Shown: positions 41,808 through 50,049 of the stretch, in pieces
How the letters are laid out: every line of letters starts with the position of its first letter
How positions within the stretch are numbered: the first letter of the stretch is position 1
Origin: Phenylobacterium sp.
GTDB taxonomy: Bacteria; Pseudomonadota; Alphaproteobacteria; Caulobacterales; Caulobacteraceae
Assembly: GCF_004299445.1 (NCBI RefSeq)
Contig: NZ_SCTC01000042.1
Coordinates: 1-64,000, forward strand
Reading direction: 5' to 3'
Length of the DNA stretch: 64,000 bases
The notes under the pieces: model-generated
Database searches by the model: none
Told to the model about the DNA's origin: nothing
The model's input: only the letters and a program-made list of their open reading frames with translations
Made by a program: the position numbers and the translations under genes

Positions 41808-42533
41808 TTGGATCCGGCCGACATCGAGAGCCTGGAGCGCGCCACCGTCGCGTCGGTGGCCCCGCCTGAAGTCCTGGAGATCGACGGCTGGCTCGTGGCG
41901 CTGGACCACGGCTCGATCGCCCGCGCGAAGAGCGCCGCGCCGCTACGCCATGACCTCGGCGCCTCGGCCCTGTCGGCGGTGGAGGCGGCCTACAGCGAGC
42001 GCAACCTGCGGCCCTCCTTCCGGATCGCCGAGGCGCAGGGCCTGAAGCCGCTGACCGCCGAGATCCTGCGCCGCGGCTACCACAGCGCACAGACCACGGT
42101 CGTGATGACGGCGCCGGCCCTCAGCGTGGCCGAGCTCGCCGCGCCGTTCGCCGACCTGCTGGACCATCCGGACGCGGCCTGGGGGCAGGTGTTCCTGGGC
42201 GAAGGCTTCGATCCCGTCGACGGCGCCCATCGGGTGAAGCGCCTGACCGAGTCGCCCGACGCGCTCTACGGCGCCGTCCGCGAGGGCGGCCGCACGGTGG
42301 CGGTGGGCGTGGTGACGTTCGGCTACGGCTGGGCCGGCATCCACGGGATGCGCACGTCCATCGACCGCCGCGGCGCAGGCTTCGCCAGCCGCCTGCTGGC
42401 CCTCTTCGGCGCCGCCGCCCTGGCACGCCAGGTCGACCGCGTCTACCTGCAGGTGGAGGAGAGCAACCCCGCCCAGAACCTCTACCGCCGCGCCGGCTTC
42501 AGCGAGGCCTGGCGGTATCGGTACTGGCGCTAG
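41808..42533 (+). CDS. GNAT-family N-acetyltransferase
   Basis: The 241-residue protein has a C-terminal GNAT fold: VAVGVVTFGYGWAGIHGMRTSIDRRGAGFASRLLALFGAAAL (acetyl-CoA loop RRxGxA variant) and VYLQVEESNPAQNLYRRAGFSEAWRYRYW. A less conserved N-terminal half is present, as in tandem-GNAT proteins. TTG 41808 begins two bases after the smpB stop, so it is probably translated with smpB. The substrate is unknown. Confidence 0.85.
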   Translation: MDPADIESLERATVASVAPPEVLEIDGWLVALDHGSIARAKSAAPLRHDLGASALSAVEAAYSERNLRPSFRIAEAQGLKPLTAEILRRGYHSAQTTVVMTAPALSVAELAAPFADLLDHPDAAWGQVFLGEGFDPVDGAHRVKRLTESPDALYGAVREGGRTVAVGVVTFGYGWAGIHGMRTSIDRRGAGFASRLLALFGAAALARQVDRVYLQVEESNPAQNLYRRAGFSEAWRYRYWR

Positions 42534-42674
42534 TTTCCCTCCCCTCCGGGGAGGGACAGGCCGCGCAAGCGGCCAGGGTGGGGAAGTGTGGGCCGGAACT
42601 CTGAGGGTGGGGAGGATCGTGGGTTCCCCACCCGTCTCGCTTCGCTCGCCACCCCCCCCCAGCGGGGAGGGGAG
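42534..42674. repeat. Dispersed intergenic palindromic repeat, copy B
   Basis: This 140-base element fills the gap between the GNAT and deacylase genes. It repeats the blocks of the copy at 18409-18558 in the same order (TTTCCCTC, GGGACAG, CAGGGTGGGGAAGTG, GGGCCGGA, TCCCCACCCGTCTC, CGCCACCC). The outer ends CCCTCCCCTCCGGGG and GCGGGGAGGGG can pair. Copies differ inside the loop region. Confidence 0.75.
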
Positions 42675-42692
42675 CCGCGACTCCGCCGCCCC

Positions 42693-44453
42693 CTACTCGG
42701 CGGCGAGGGGCAGGATCACCGCCTCGCGGCCGCCGCGGACCAGGCCGCCGGGCAGGGCGCCCGTGTGCTGGCCGTCCTCGAAGGTCACCTGGCCTGACTT
42801 CACGGTGTAGCGATAGCCCTCGGCCTTCTGCACCAGCCTGCGTCCGCCGGCCGGCAGGTCGTGGATGGCCACGGGCCGGTCGAGGTTCAGCTTCTCGAAG
42901 TCGATGATGTTCAGGTCGGCCAGCAGGCCCGGCTTCAGCTGGCCACGGTCGTTCAGGCCGTAGGCCTTGGCCGTGTCGCTGGTCAGCTTGCGCACCAGGA
43001 ACTCCAGCGGGAAGCGGTCGCCCTTCACCCGATCGCGCGCCCAGTAGCTCAGGATGAACGTCGGCATCCCCGCGTCGGCGATCACGCCGCAGTGCGCGCC
43101 GCCGTCCGACAGGCCGAACAGCACGTTCGGGTGCTGCATGTTCTTGCGGAAGAAGTCGAAGTTGTACGTCACGTACCCGCCCAGCGGCTGGTAGAACAGC
43201 TCGCGACCCTCGTCCCGCAGCAGCAGGTCGTACATCATCGACAGCGGCGGCACGCCGGCCGCCTCGGCCAGACCCGCCACGCTGCCCTCGCGGTCGGGCT
43301 CGTAGTTCGGCCGCTCGCCCAGCGGGAAGATGCGCCACAGCAGGCTGCCGCCGAACGCCACCGCCAGGTCGCCCGCCTGGCCTTCGCCGATGGCCGCGCG
43401 GATCAGCGGGCTGTCTTCCGACAGCAGGGCCGCGCGGATCTCCGGCGTCTTCATCAGCGCCAGGCGCTCTTCGAGCGACGCGTCGGCCAGCTTGGCCTTC
43501 CAGGTCGGCGAGGCCATGAACACATGGAAGCTGGACGTCAGGCCATGCAGGATGCCCGTTGGGCGCCCGGCGATCTGCGGGCGGATGTCCATCCCGTGGC
43601 GGCGGCTCTCCTCGGCGATGTTGTACATTTTGTCGCCTTCGTAGGCGCCGGCCGAGGTGGCCACGAGGGTGACGGGCAGGCGGGTCTCCTGGGCGAAGCC
43701 CTTGACCCACATCCACTCGTCATCGTCTCCCAGGTGGTCCGAGACCATCTCGAACACGCCGTGGCGCAGACCCTTCATGGACATGCCCAGGGCCAGCATC
43801 TCGTCCGAGCCCGCGAAGGTGCCCGGCATGTGCACGCCCTTGAGGTCCTTGTGCAGCAGCGTGCGGCTGGTCGAGAAGCCCAGGGCGCCGGCCTCGACGC
43901 CTTCGCGCACGATGGCCGCCATCTCGGCGATTTCCTCGGCGTTGGGCTCGTAGTCGGTGTTGCAGCGGTCGCCCAGCACATAGGCCCGGACCGACGCGTG
44001 CGGCACGTGCGTGCCCACGTCGATCGCCCGCGGCTTGGCCTCCAGCGCGTCGAGGTACTCGGGGAAGCTTTCCCACTTCCAGTCGATCCCCTCGGCCAGG
44101 GCCGAGCCCGGGATGTCCTCCACGCCTTCCATCAGCTCGATCAGGAAGTTCTCGGCGCCGGGCCGCACAGGCGCGAAACCGACGCCGCAGTTGCCCATGA
44201 TCGCCGTGGTCACCCCGTGCCAGGACGAGGGCGCCATCACCGGGTCCCAGGTGGCCTGGCCGTCGTAGTGGGTGTGGATGTCGACCCAGCCGGGGGTGAC
44301 GATCAGGCCCGAGGCGTCGATCTCGCGCTTCGCCGCGCCCTCGACCTTGCCCACGGCCACGATCCGGTCGCCGTCGATCGCGACGTCGCCCACGAAGCGC
44401 TCGCCGCCGGTTCCGTCCACGATCGTTCCGCCACGGATGATCAGGTCGTGCAT
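42693..44453 (-). CDS. Amidohydrolase, N-acyl-D-amino-acid deacylase family
   Basis: The 586-residue metal-dependent amidohydrolase has an N-terminal beta domain ([28 protein letters not shown]), metal motif [43 protein letters not shown], and near the end [17 protein letters not shown]. These features place it with D-aminoacylase/D-hydantoinase-like deacylases. It may recycle N-acyl-D-amino acids; the real substrate is unproved. It diverges from the rhodanese gene 168 bases away. Confidence 0.88.
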   Translation of the reverse strand: MHDLIIRGGTIVDGTGGERFVGDVAIDGDRIVAVGKVEGAAKREIDASGLIVTPGWVDIHTHYDGQATWDPVMAPSSWHGVTTAIMGNCGVGFAPVRPGAENFLIELMEGVEDIPGSALAEGIDWKWESFPEYLDALEAKPRAIDVGTHVPHASVRAYVLGDRCNTDYEPNAEEIAEMAAIVREGVEAGALGFSTSRTLLHKDLKGVHMPGTFAGSDEMLALGMSMKGLRHGVFEMVSDHLGDDDEWMWVKGFAQETRLPVTLVATSAGAYEGDKMYNIAEESRRHGMDIRPQIAGRPTGILHGLTSSFHVFMASPTWKAKLADASLEERLALMKTPEIRAALLSEDSPLIRAAIGEGQAGDLAVAFGGSLLWRIFPLGERPNYEPDREGSVAGLAEAAGVPPLSMMYDLLLRDEGRELFYQPLGGYVTYNFDFFRKNMQHPNVLFGLSDGGAHCGVIADAGMPTFILSYWARDRVKGDRFPLEFLVRKLTSDTAKAYGLNDRGQLKPGLLADLNIIDFEKLNLDRPVAIHDLPAGGRRLVQKAEGYRYTVKSGQVTFEDGQHTGALPGGLVRGGREAVILPLAAE

Positions 44454-44621
44454 CGGTATCCTCCCGGATCACATGTTCTGTGAGCCCGGAGAATCCCATC
44501 GTGCCGTGGCGGAAGTGAAGGGCTTTCAGGGGCTGTGCCGCGGAGCCGGTTCGGGTCGTCCGATCTTCCGCCCGGTTCCTCGAACCGCCATACTCGACAG
44601 GCTGAGATCAGGGAGTACTGC

Positions 44622-45008
44622 ATGGGCAAGACCGTCAAGGACATGATGGCCGCGGCGAACGAAGCGGTGCCGCGGATCACGCCGCAGGAGATGCTCGCCC
44701 TGATGGCGCAGGAGGACGCCCTGCTGCTGGATGTTCGCGATCCCCACGAGGTGGCGGCTACCGGCAAGATCAAGGGCGCAAAGAACATATCGCGCGGCAT
44801 GCTCGAGTTCCGCGCCGATCCGGCCACGCCCTACCATGATCCCGACATTCGTAGGGACCGGGCCTTGGTCCTCTACTGCGCTTCAGGGGGTCGTTCGGCG
44901 TTGGCCTGCAAGACCCTGCAAGAGATGGGCTACGAGCGCGTCCACAACCTCGGCGGCTTCAAGGACGCCACCGAGGCGGGGCTCGACACCGAGCCCCACC
45001 AGCCGTAG
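44622..45008 (+). CDS. Rhodanese-domain sulfurtransferase
   Basis: The 128-residue single-domain rhodanese has LLLDVRDPHEVAATGKIKGAKNI and the active-site loop CASGGRS with persulfide-forming Cys86. It moves sulfane sulfur between thiols in the cytoplasm. ATG 44622 follows GGGAG. It ends three bases from the opposing M20 peptidase gene. A second rhodanese domain occurs 1.5 kb away, fused to a persulfide-dioxygenase-like domain. Confidence 0.93.
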   Translation: MGKTVKDMMAAANEAVPRITPQEMLALMAQEDALLLDVRDPHEVAATGKIKGAKNISRGMLEFRADPATPYHDPDIRRDRALVLYCASGGRSALACKTLQEMGYERVHNLGGFKDATEAGLDTEPHQP

Positions 45009-45011
45009 CGG

Positions 45012-46403
45012 CTACCTCGCGAGGTCCTTCAGGATCGACTCGTAGTGGAAGAGGTTGCCGTCCAGCGTCGCCAGCGGGGCCTTCTCGTTCAGGCCGTGCG
45101 CGAAGGACTCACCCGCCTCGCCGAACATGCCCGAGACGCCGTAGCTGGGGATGCCGACCGCGCGGAAGTGCATGCTGTCGGTGGCGCCCGAGGCCTGCGA
45201 CGGCACGACCGGAATGCCGGGATAGCGCGCATGCACCGCCTTCTTCACCGCCGCCAGGACGTCAGGCCGCAGGGGCGAAGCCGGGCTGTCCACCGATCCG
45301 TCGTCGGCGACCCGCGTCACCGTGGCGGTCGGCTCGGCCAGCACGCGGGCGATCTCCTGACGGATGCTTTCGGACGGCGTGCCCGGGAAGATCCGGCAGT
45401 TCACATTGGCCGTGACCCGCTGGGGCAGGGCGTTGGTGGCGTGGCCGCCGTTGATCATCGTGGCCACGCAGGTGGTTCGCAGGCTGGGATTGGTGCTGAG
45501 GTCGGCGGCCATAACCTTCACCGCCTCGGCGTCCTTCGGGTTCGCCGCGAAGCGCTTCAGGGCCTGCCCCAGCTCGCCCGGGGTGTTCTCGGCGCGTGCG
45601 GCGGCCGAGGCCAGGGTGATCTCGTTCCACATCACCGGAAACTCGTAGGCCGCCAGCCGGTCGAGCGCCCGCGAGAGCCGGTAGATCGGATTGGTCGGCG
45701 TCGGGCGGCTGGAGTGGCCGCCAGGGTCGGTCACTTCGATCGTGAAGTCCGCATAGGTCTTCTCGGCCCCCTGGATCCCGTACGAGATCGGCTTGCCGTC
45801 CTTCAGCCCGCCGCCGCCGCCGTCGATGTTCAGCACCATCTCGGCGCCCTTCAGCCGCCGCGCCAGCTCGGCGGTGGTGACCATCTTGGTCTCCTCGTCG
45901 CCCGACAGCGCCAGCACCACGTCCCGGCCCGGCTTCCAGCCGTCGCGGCGCAGCTTGGCCAGCAGCGCCACCATGGTCGAGACGTCGAACTTGTTGTCCG
46001 AGGCGCCGCGCCCGTAGACGTAGCCGTTCTCGACCACAGCCTTGAAGGGATCGCGCGTCCAGTCCTCGGGCTTGGCCTCCACGACATCCATGTGGCCCGA
46101 GATCACGATCGGCGGCTTCTTCGGATCGGTCCCCGGATAGCGGGCGATCAGCATGGCCGCGCCGCCGAACGGCTCGACAGTGACCTCTTCGGGCTTGTAG
46201 CCGCCCGCCACCAGCTTGCCCTTCAGGTACTCGGCGTAGGGCACGAACTGGTCGCTGCCCGTCACAGTGCGATAGCCGATCCCGGTCGTCAGGATGTCCA
46301 GCGCCTGCTCGCGCAGGCCCGGATCGACTTTCGGCGGCGCAGCGAGTGCGGAAGTGGCGAAGAGGGCGGCGGCGAGGCCGAACGCGAGCGTCGAGGTGCG
46401 CAA
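45012..46403 (-). CDS. Exported M20/M28-type zinc metallopeptidase
   Basis: The 463-residue protein has signal peptide MRTSTLAFGLAAALFATSALA. The M20 metal residues are visible in VISGHMDVV (His, Asp), YGRGASDNKFDVSTMVALL (bridging Asp), SGDEETKM (catalytic and metal Glu) and the C-terminal SGATDSMHFRAVGIPSYG. A lid domain lies between about 200 and 320. It is predicted to be a periplasmic carboxypeptidase or dipeptidase. It is 55 bases downstream of the start of no other gene; the persulfide dioxygenase-like gene precedes it on the same strand. Confidence 0.92.
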   Translation of the reverse strand: MRTSTLAFGLAAALFATSALAAPPKVDPGLREQALDILTTGIGYRTVTGSDQFVPYAEYLKGKLVAGGYKPEEVTVEPFGGAAMLIARYPGTDPKKPPIVISGHMDVVEAKPEDWTRDPFKAVVENGYVYGRGASDNKFDVSTMVALLAKLRRDGWKPGRDVVLALSGDEETKMVTTAELARRLKGAEMVLNIDGGGGGLKDGKPISYGIQGAEKTYADFTIEVTDPGGHSSRPTPTNPIYRLSRALDRLAAYEFPVMWNEITLASAAARAENTPGELGQALKRFAANPKDAEAVKVMAADLSTNPSLRTTCVATMINGGHATNALPQRVTANVNCRIFPGTPSESIRQEIARVLAEPTATVTRVADDGSVDSPASPLRPDVLAAVKKAVHARYPGIPVVPSQASGATDSMHFRAVGIPSYGVSGMFGEAGESFAHGLNEKAPLATLDGNLFHYESILKDLAR

Positions 46404-46458
46404 ACTGGGAATCCGTTTCTGGCGAAGGCCGCGACCGTTATCCGCCAGGGGCGCCGCG

Positions 46459-47487
46459 TCAATTCTCCAGTGGGTATCCCGCCTCGCGCCAGGCCTTCAT
46501 GCCGCCGTCCAGGGCGACGGCGCGGGTGTAGCCCAGCTCGCGCAGCGTGGCGGCCGCCAGGGTCGAGATCTTGCCGAACTCGCAGCAGGTGACGATCCGC
46601 GCGGTGGGGTCGGGCAGCTCGGTGTTCACCCGCAGCTCCAGTTGGCCGCGCGGCAGATGCTTGGCCCCCGGCACGCGGCCCCCGTCGAAGGCGTCCTTCT
46701 CGCGGATGTCCAGTACGATCAGGTCGCGGGAGTTGCCGCCGATGCGGTCCTTCAGCTCCTCCAGCGCCATGAAGGGCGTCCTGGCCGCCGCCTCGCTGAG
46801 CAGCTGGGCCACCGTCTTGCCGCCGCTCATGTTGGTGCGCAGCGCCTCGGTCAGGTGGGTCGGCGCCTGCAGGTCCAGCGCCTCCATCATCGCGACGAAG
46901 TCGGCCCGGTCGGTCTTCTGCAGCCGCGGATTGTCGGCCTTCTCGGCGCCGATCGTGGAGTGGCTGCGGCCCTTGTAGTCGTGCGCCGGGAACACCAGCG
47001 TCTCGGCCGGCAGCCGCAGCAGCACGTCGAACAGGCTCTCGTACAGCTGGTGCGGATCGCCGGTGGGCAGGTCGCTGCGTCCGGTGCCCCCGATCAGCAG
47101 CGTATCACCCGTGAACACCCGGTCGCCCATCAGGAGGCTCATGGAGTCCCGCGTGTGCCCCGGCGTGTGCAGCGCCTTCAGCTTCAGCTCGCCCGCGATC
47201 AGCGTGTCGCCGTCGTCCAGCCGCAGGTCGGCGTGCGGCGCCGGGGAAAGCCGGTGCATCACCACCGGCACGCCGAACGCCTTGCCCAGCGCCTTGCTGG
47301 CCGAGAAGTGATCGGCGTGGGTGTGGGTGTCGATCACGTACTTGAGCGTCAGCCCGTGGCGCGTCAGCAGCCCGCGATAGTGGTCGATCCGGCTGAGCTC
47401 CGGATCGATCAGCACCGCCGCCTGCGTCGCCTCGCACCCTACGAGATACGACTGGCATCCCCCGGTCGCGACCTGTTCGAAGATCAT
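46459..47487 (-). CDS. Persulfide dioxygenase-like MBL domain fused to rhodanese
   Basis: The 342-residue protein has an ETHE1-like MBL domain (about 1-225): IDTHTHADHFSASKAL, HTPGHTRDSMSLL, FTGDTLLIGGTGRSD and FPAHDY. A rhodanese domain (about 250-342) follows, with LIVLDIREKDAFDGGRVPGAKHLP and the loop CCEFGKIS supplying the active cysteine. Such fusions oxidise glutathione persulfide to sulfite and transfer sulfane sulfur. ATG 47487 is preferred because the domain starts at once. A separate rhodanese lies nearby. Confidence 0.92.
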   Translation of the reverse strand: MIFEQVATGGCQSYLVGCEATQAAVLIDPELSRIDHYRGLLTRHGLTLKYVIDTHTHADHFSASKALGKAFGVPVVMHRLSPAPHADLRLDDGDTLIAGELKLKALHTPGHTRDSMSLLMGDRVFTGDTLLIGGTGRSDLPTGDPHQLYESLFDVLLRLPAETLVFPAHDYKGRSHSTIGAEKADNPRLQKTDRADFVAMMEALDLQAPTHLTEALRTNMSGGKTVAQLLSEAAARTPFMALEELKDRIGGNSRDLIVLDIREKDAFDGGRVPGAKHLPRGQLELRVNTELPDPTARIVTCCEFGKISTLAAATLRELGYTRAVALDGGMKAWREAGYPLEN

Positions 47488-47530
47488 GTGCGCCTCCCCA
47501 GGCGGCCACTCCATCATTTCCCCATCCGAT

Positions 47531-47630
47531 CGTCATCCCCGGGCTTGTCCAGGGACCCCGGAGCTCTGTTCGCAGTGCGCAGCTCTCAGCGCCTCGTATC
47601 CGGGTGGCCGGGACGAGCCCGGCCATGACG
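47531..47630. repeat. Intergenic palindromic element with inverted ends
   Basis: The left end (from CGTCATCCCCGGGCTTGTCC at 47531) and the right end (47602-47630, inverse of CGTCATGGCCGGGCTCGTCC plus CGGCCACCC) are inverted relatives, so the 100 bases form a long imperfect stem. A single copy of the half-unit also lies at 57149-57177. This looks like a REP/BIME-type element. Confidence 0.7.
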
Positions 47631-47631
47631 A

Positions 47632-48300
47632 TCAGGAGGGGGTGTCTATGATCGTCCGCGCCCGCCGGAAGACCGCCTCGAACATCTCGCCTGTCAGCCG
47701 GCCCGTGTTCGTGTTGAGCCGCGAGCAGTGGTAGCTGTTCAGCACGGTGTAGGGCCCGGCCGGGAACTCGGTCCCGTGGCCTGCGATGCCCGCCGACGCT
47801 TTCAGCCCCAGGGCCCGCAGCACGTTGCGCCGCGAGACGTCGCCCAGGGTCACGATCACCTTCAGCCGGGGCAGGGCCGCCAGCCGCGCGGTCAGGAACG
47901 GTCGGCAGGCGGCTTCTTCCGCCGTCTCGGGCTTGTTGCCGGGCGGGGCGCAGCGCACGGCGTTGGTGATCATGCAGTCGACCAGCTCGATCCCGTCGTC
48001 GGGACGCGCCTCGTAGGTTCCCGTCGCGAACCCGGTCTTCAGCAGGGTGTCGTACAGCATCCAGCCCGCGCCATCGCCGGTGAAGGGGCGCCCCGTCCGG
48101 TTGGCCCCCATCCGCCCCGGCGCCAGGCCCACGACCACCAGCCGCGCGTTCGGATCGCCGAACGAGGCCACCGCGCCGTTGAAGCCGCCCGGGACGCTGA
48201 TCTTGTTGGCCTCACGATAGGCGACCAGCCTGGGACAGAGCGGACAGTCGGCCGGCGCCTCGGCCGAGGCCTCAAGGCTCGGCATCGTCGCGTTCCACAT
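47632..48300 (-). CDS. Uracil-DNA glycosylase, family 5 (UDGb)
   Basis: The 222-residue base-excision enzyme has motif 1 VGLAPGRMGANRTGRPFTGDGAGWMLY and motif 2 NSYHCSRLNTNTGRLT, both characteristic of family 5. N-terminal C19 and C22 (CPLCPRL), with later cysteines near CMITNAVRCAPPGNKPE, are expected to hold an iron-sulfur cluster. It removes uracil and deaminated bases from DNA. Its start overlaps the end of the NYN gene by 29 bases (14 if ATG 48285 is used). Confidence 0.93.
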   Translation of the reverse strand: MWNATMPSLEASAEAPADCPLCPRLVAYREANKISVPGGFNGAVASFGDPNARLVVVGLAPGRMGANRTGRPFTGDGAGWMLYDTLLKTGFATGTYEARPDDGIELVDCMITNAVRCAPPGNKPETAEEAACRPFLTARLAALPRLKVIVTLGDVSRRNVLRALGLKASAGIAGHGTEFPAGPYTVLNSYHCSRLNTNTGRLTGEMFEAVFRRARTIIDTPS

Positions 48301-48868
48301 GGTGGCCGGCCCGGTTCTCGGAGATGAACTTGGGCAGTCGCGCCGGCCGCCCGATCATGTCGGCCAGGTCGGCCAGATCCACGAAGTTGTCGGCCTGCCG
48401 GCGCAGCTCGTCGCTGACCATGGGCGGCTGGCTCTTCACCGTGGAGACGACGGTCACTCGGCTGCCGCGCCGCTGCACCGCCTCGACCAGTTTGCGGAAG
48501 TCGCCGTCGCCAGAAAACAGCACCATGTGATCGGCGTGCTCGGCCATCTCCAGCATGTCGACGGCGATCTCGACGTCCATGTCGCCGCGGAACCGCTTGC
48601 GGCCGGCGCCGTCCACGTACTCGCGCGCCGCCTTCGTCACCAGGCGGTAGCCGTTGTAGTCCAGCCAGTCGACCAGCGGCCGGATCGGCGAGTACTCCTC
48701 GTTCTCCACCAGCGCGGTGTAGTAGTAGGCGCGCACCAGCACCGAGCGCTTCTTGAACTCCTCGAGCAGCTTCCGGTAGTCGATGTCGAAGCCGAGGTTC
48801 TTGGCGGCGGAGTAGAGGTTGGCCCCGTCTATGAACAACGCCAGCCGGTCCGTGGGGTAGAAGGTCAT
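48272..48868 (-). CDS. NYN-domain protein (LabA/DUF88-like putative RNase)
   Basis: The 198-residue PIN-like NYN protein has LALFIDGANLYSAAKNLGFDIDY (first acidic residue), the RGDMDVEIAVDMLEMAEHADHMVLFSGDGDFRKLVEAV acidic cluster, and GSRVTVVSTVKSQPPMVSDELRRQADNFVDL. These are predicted metal-dependent RNA nucleases. ATG 48868 starts MTFYPTDRLALF. It is divergent from folK with almost no space between, and its 3' end overlaps the uracil-DNA glycosylase start. Confidence 0.88.
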   Translation of the reverse strand: MTFYPTDRLALFIDGANLYSAAKNLGFDIDYRKLLEEFKKRSVLVRAYYYTALVENEEYSPIRPLVDWLDYNGYRLVTKAAREYVDGAGRKRFRGDMDVEIAVDMLEMAEHADHMVLFSGDGDFRKLVEAVQRRGSRVTVVSTVKSQPPMVSDELRRQADNFVDLADLADMIGRPARLPKFISENRAGHHVERDDAEP

Positions 48869-48881
48869 CGCAACCAAAATC

Positions 48882-49388
48882 CTGAACCCTGACCGGGCGG
48901 TCGTCATTGCGCTCGGGAGCAACCTGGCGGGCGGACACGGCTCGTCCGAAGCGTTGCTGGAGGAGGCTCTGGCGCGCTTCCCGACGGTGGGTTTGAAAAT
49001 CCTCAAAAGGTCGGGCTGGTGGCGCTCGGCCGCCTGGCCCGATCCGAATGGTCCTGAGTATCGCAATGGCGTCGCGCTTGTCGAGGCGGACGGCCCACCC
49101 GAGGTCGTGCTGGCGTCATTGCTGAAGCTGGAAGCGCAGATGGGCCGCGAACGCGCAGCGAAGAACGCGCCCCGCACCCTCGATCTCGACCTTATCGCCC
49201 ACGGCCGCGAGGTGCGGGAGACAACCGGCCTGACGCTGCCGCACCCGCGCGCCCACGAGCGCCTGTTCGTGATGGGGCCCCTGGCCGAGATCGCGCCGGA
49301 CTGGCGTCACCCGACTCTCGCGCGCACAGCCGCCGACCTCGCCGTCGGGGCGCAGGTCGGGGCAGATGCGCGGCCCGTCAGGCCCTAG
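48882..49388 (+). CDS. folK: HPPK (folate synthesis); no canonical start codon visible
   Basis: FolK transfers pyrophosphate from ATP to hydroxymethyl-dihydropterin. All motifs are present: VVIALGSNLAGG, YRNGVALVEADGPPEVVLASLLKLEAQMGRER, PRTLDLDLIAHG and LPHPRAHERLFVMGPLAEIAPDW. However, after the in-frame stop TAG 48858-48860 there is no ATG, GTG or TTG before the essential ALGSNL motif. The candidates are CTG 48882 or an ATC/ATT codon; TTG 48954 would cut the motif off. CTG 48882 is given here with low certainty. The divergent NYN gene starts inside this leader, so folK's promoter must lie within that gene. Confidence 0.85.
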   Translation: MNPDRAVVIALGSNLAGGHGSSEALLEEALARFPTVGLKILKRSGWWRSAAWPDPNGPEYRNGVALVEADGPPEVVLASLLKLEAQMGRERAAKNAPRTLDLDLIAHGREVRETTGLTLPHPRAHERLFVMGPLAEIAPDWRHPTLARTAADLAVGAQVGADARPVRP

Positions 49389-49531
49389 AATACCTTCCAC
49401 AGGAGAGGGCCAGGTTCATTGGGGCGACGCCGCTGGGCCCAGGCGACGGGGGCCGCGACCTTTGCGGCGTTGCACAATGACGCCCGACCGACTAGTTTAG
49501 CGGGTTCTATCTCCCCTCCCTGAGAGACTCC

Positions 49532-49891
49532 ATGGCTCGCGTCACCGTCGAAGACTGCATCGAAAAGGTCCCGAACCGCTTTTCGCTGGTTCTGCTGTCG
49601 GCCCATCGCGCCCGCGCCATCTCGGCCGGTTCGCAGATCATGGTCGACCGCGACAACGACAAGAACCCGGTCGTGGCCCTTCGCGAAATCGCCGATGACG
49701 TCGTCGACGCCGAAGAGCTGCGGGAAACCCTGATCGGCACGCTGCAGCGCGTCGATGAGCGTTCGGAAGCCGAGGAAGAGGCGGAAACTCTCGCCCTGCT
49801 GGCCGATCCGACTCACATGCAGATGAGCGAGCTGGAACTGGTTCGCGCCCTGCAGAGCGACCGGGACGGCGGCCAGGAGGAGCGGTACTGA
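49532..49891 (+). CDS. rpoZ: RNA polymerase omega subunit
   Basis: The 119-residue protein begins [31 protein letters not shown], the conserved omega core, with [12 protein letters not shown] near 50 and an acidic C-terminal extension usual in alphaproteobacteria. Omega helps assemble and stabilise beta'. It lies directly upstream of spoT, as in many proteobacteria. Its last codons contain AGGAGG, which could serve as the ribosome site of spoT. Confidence 0.97.
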   Translation: MARVTVEDCIEKVPNRFSLVLLSAHRARAISAGSQIMVDRDNDKNPVVALREIADDVVDAEELRETLIGTLQRVDERSEAEEEAETLALLADPTHMQMSELELVRALQSDRDGGQEERY

Positions 49892-50049
49892 GCCCCGAAG
49901 GCGCAGACCCTCTTACCACTGAAGCGGCGCCCCGCGCCGCGACCCCCGAAGACGTTCCGAATTCCGAGGCGACGGCCCCCAAGCCGGAGCCCGCGCCCAA
50001 GCGCGAGACTGCGCCCCAGGCGCCGCCCGGCGCCGGCTCGCGCCCGCGG

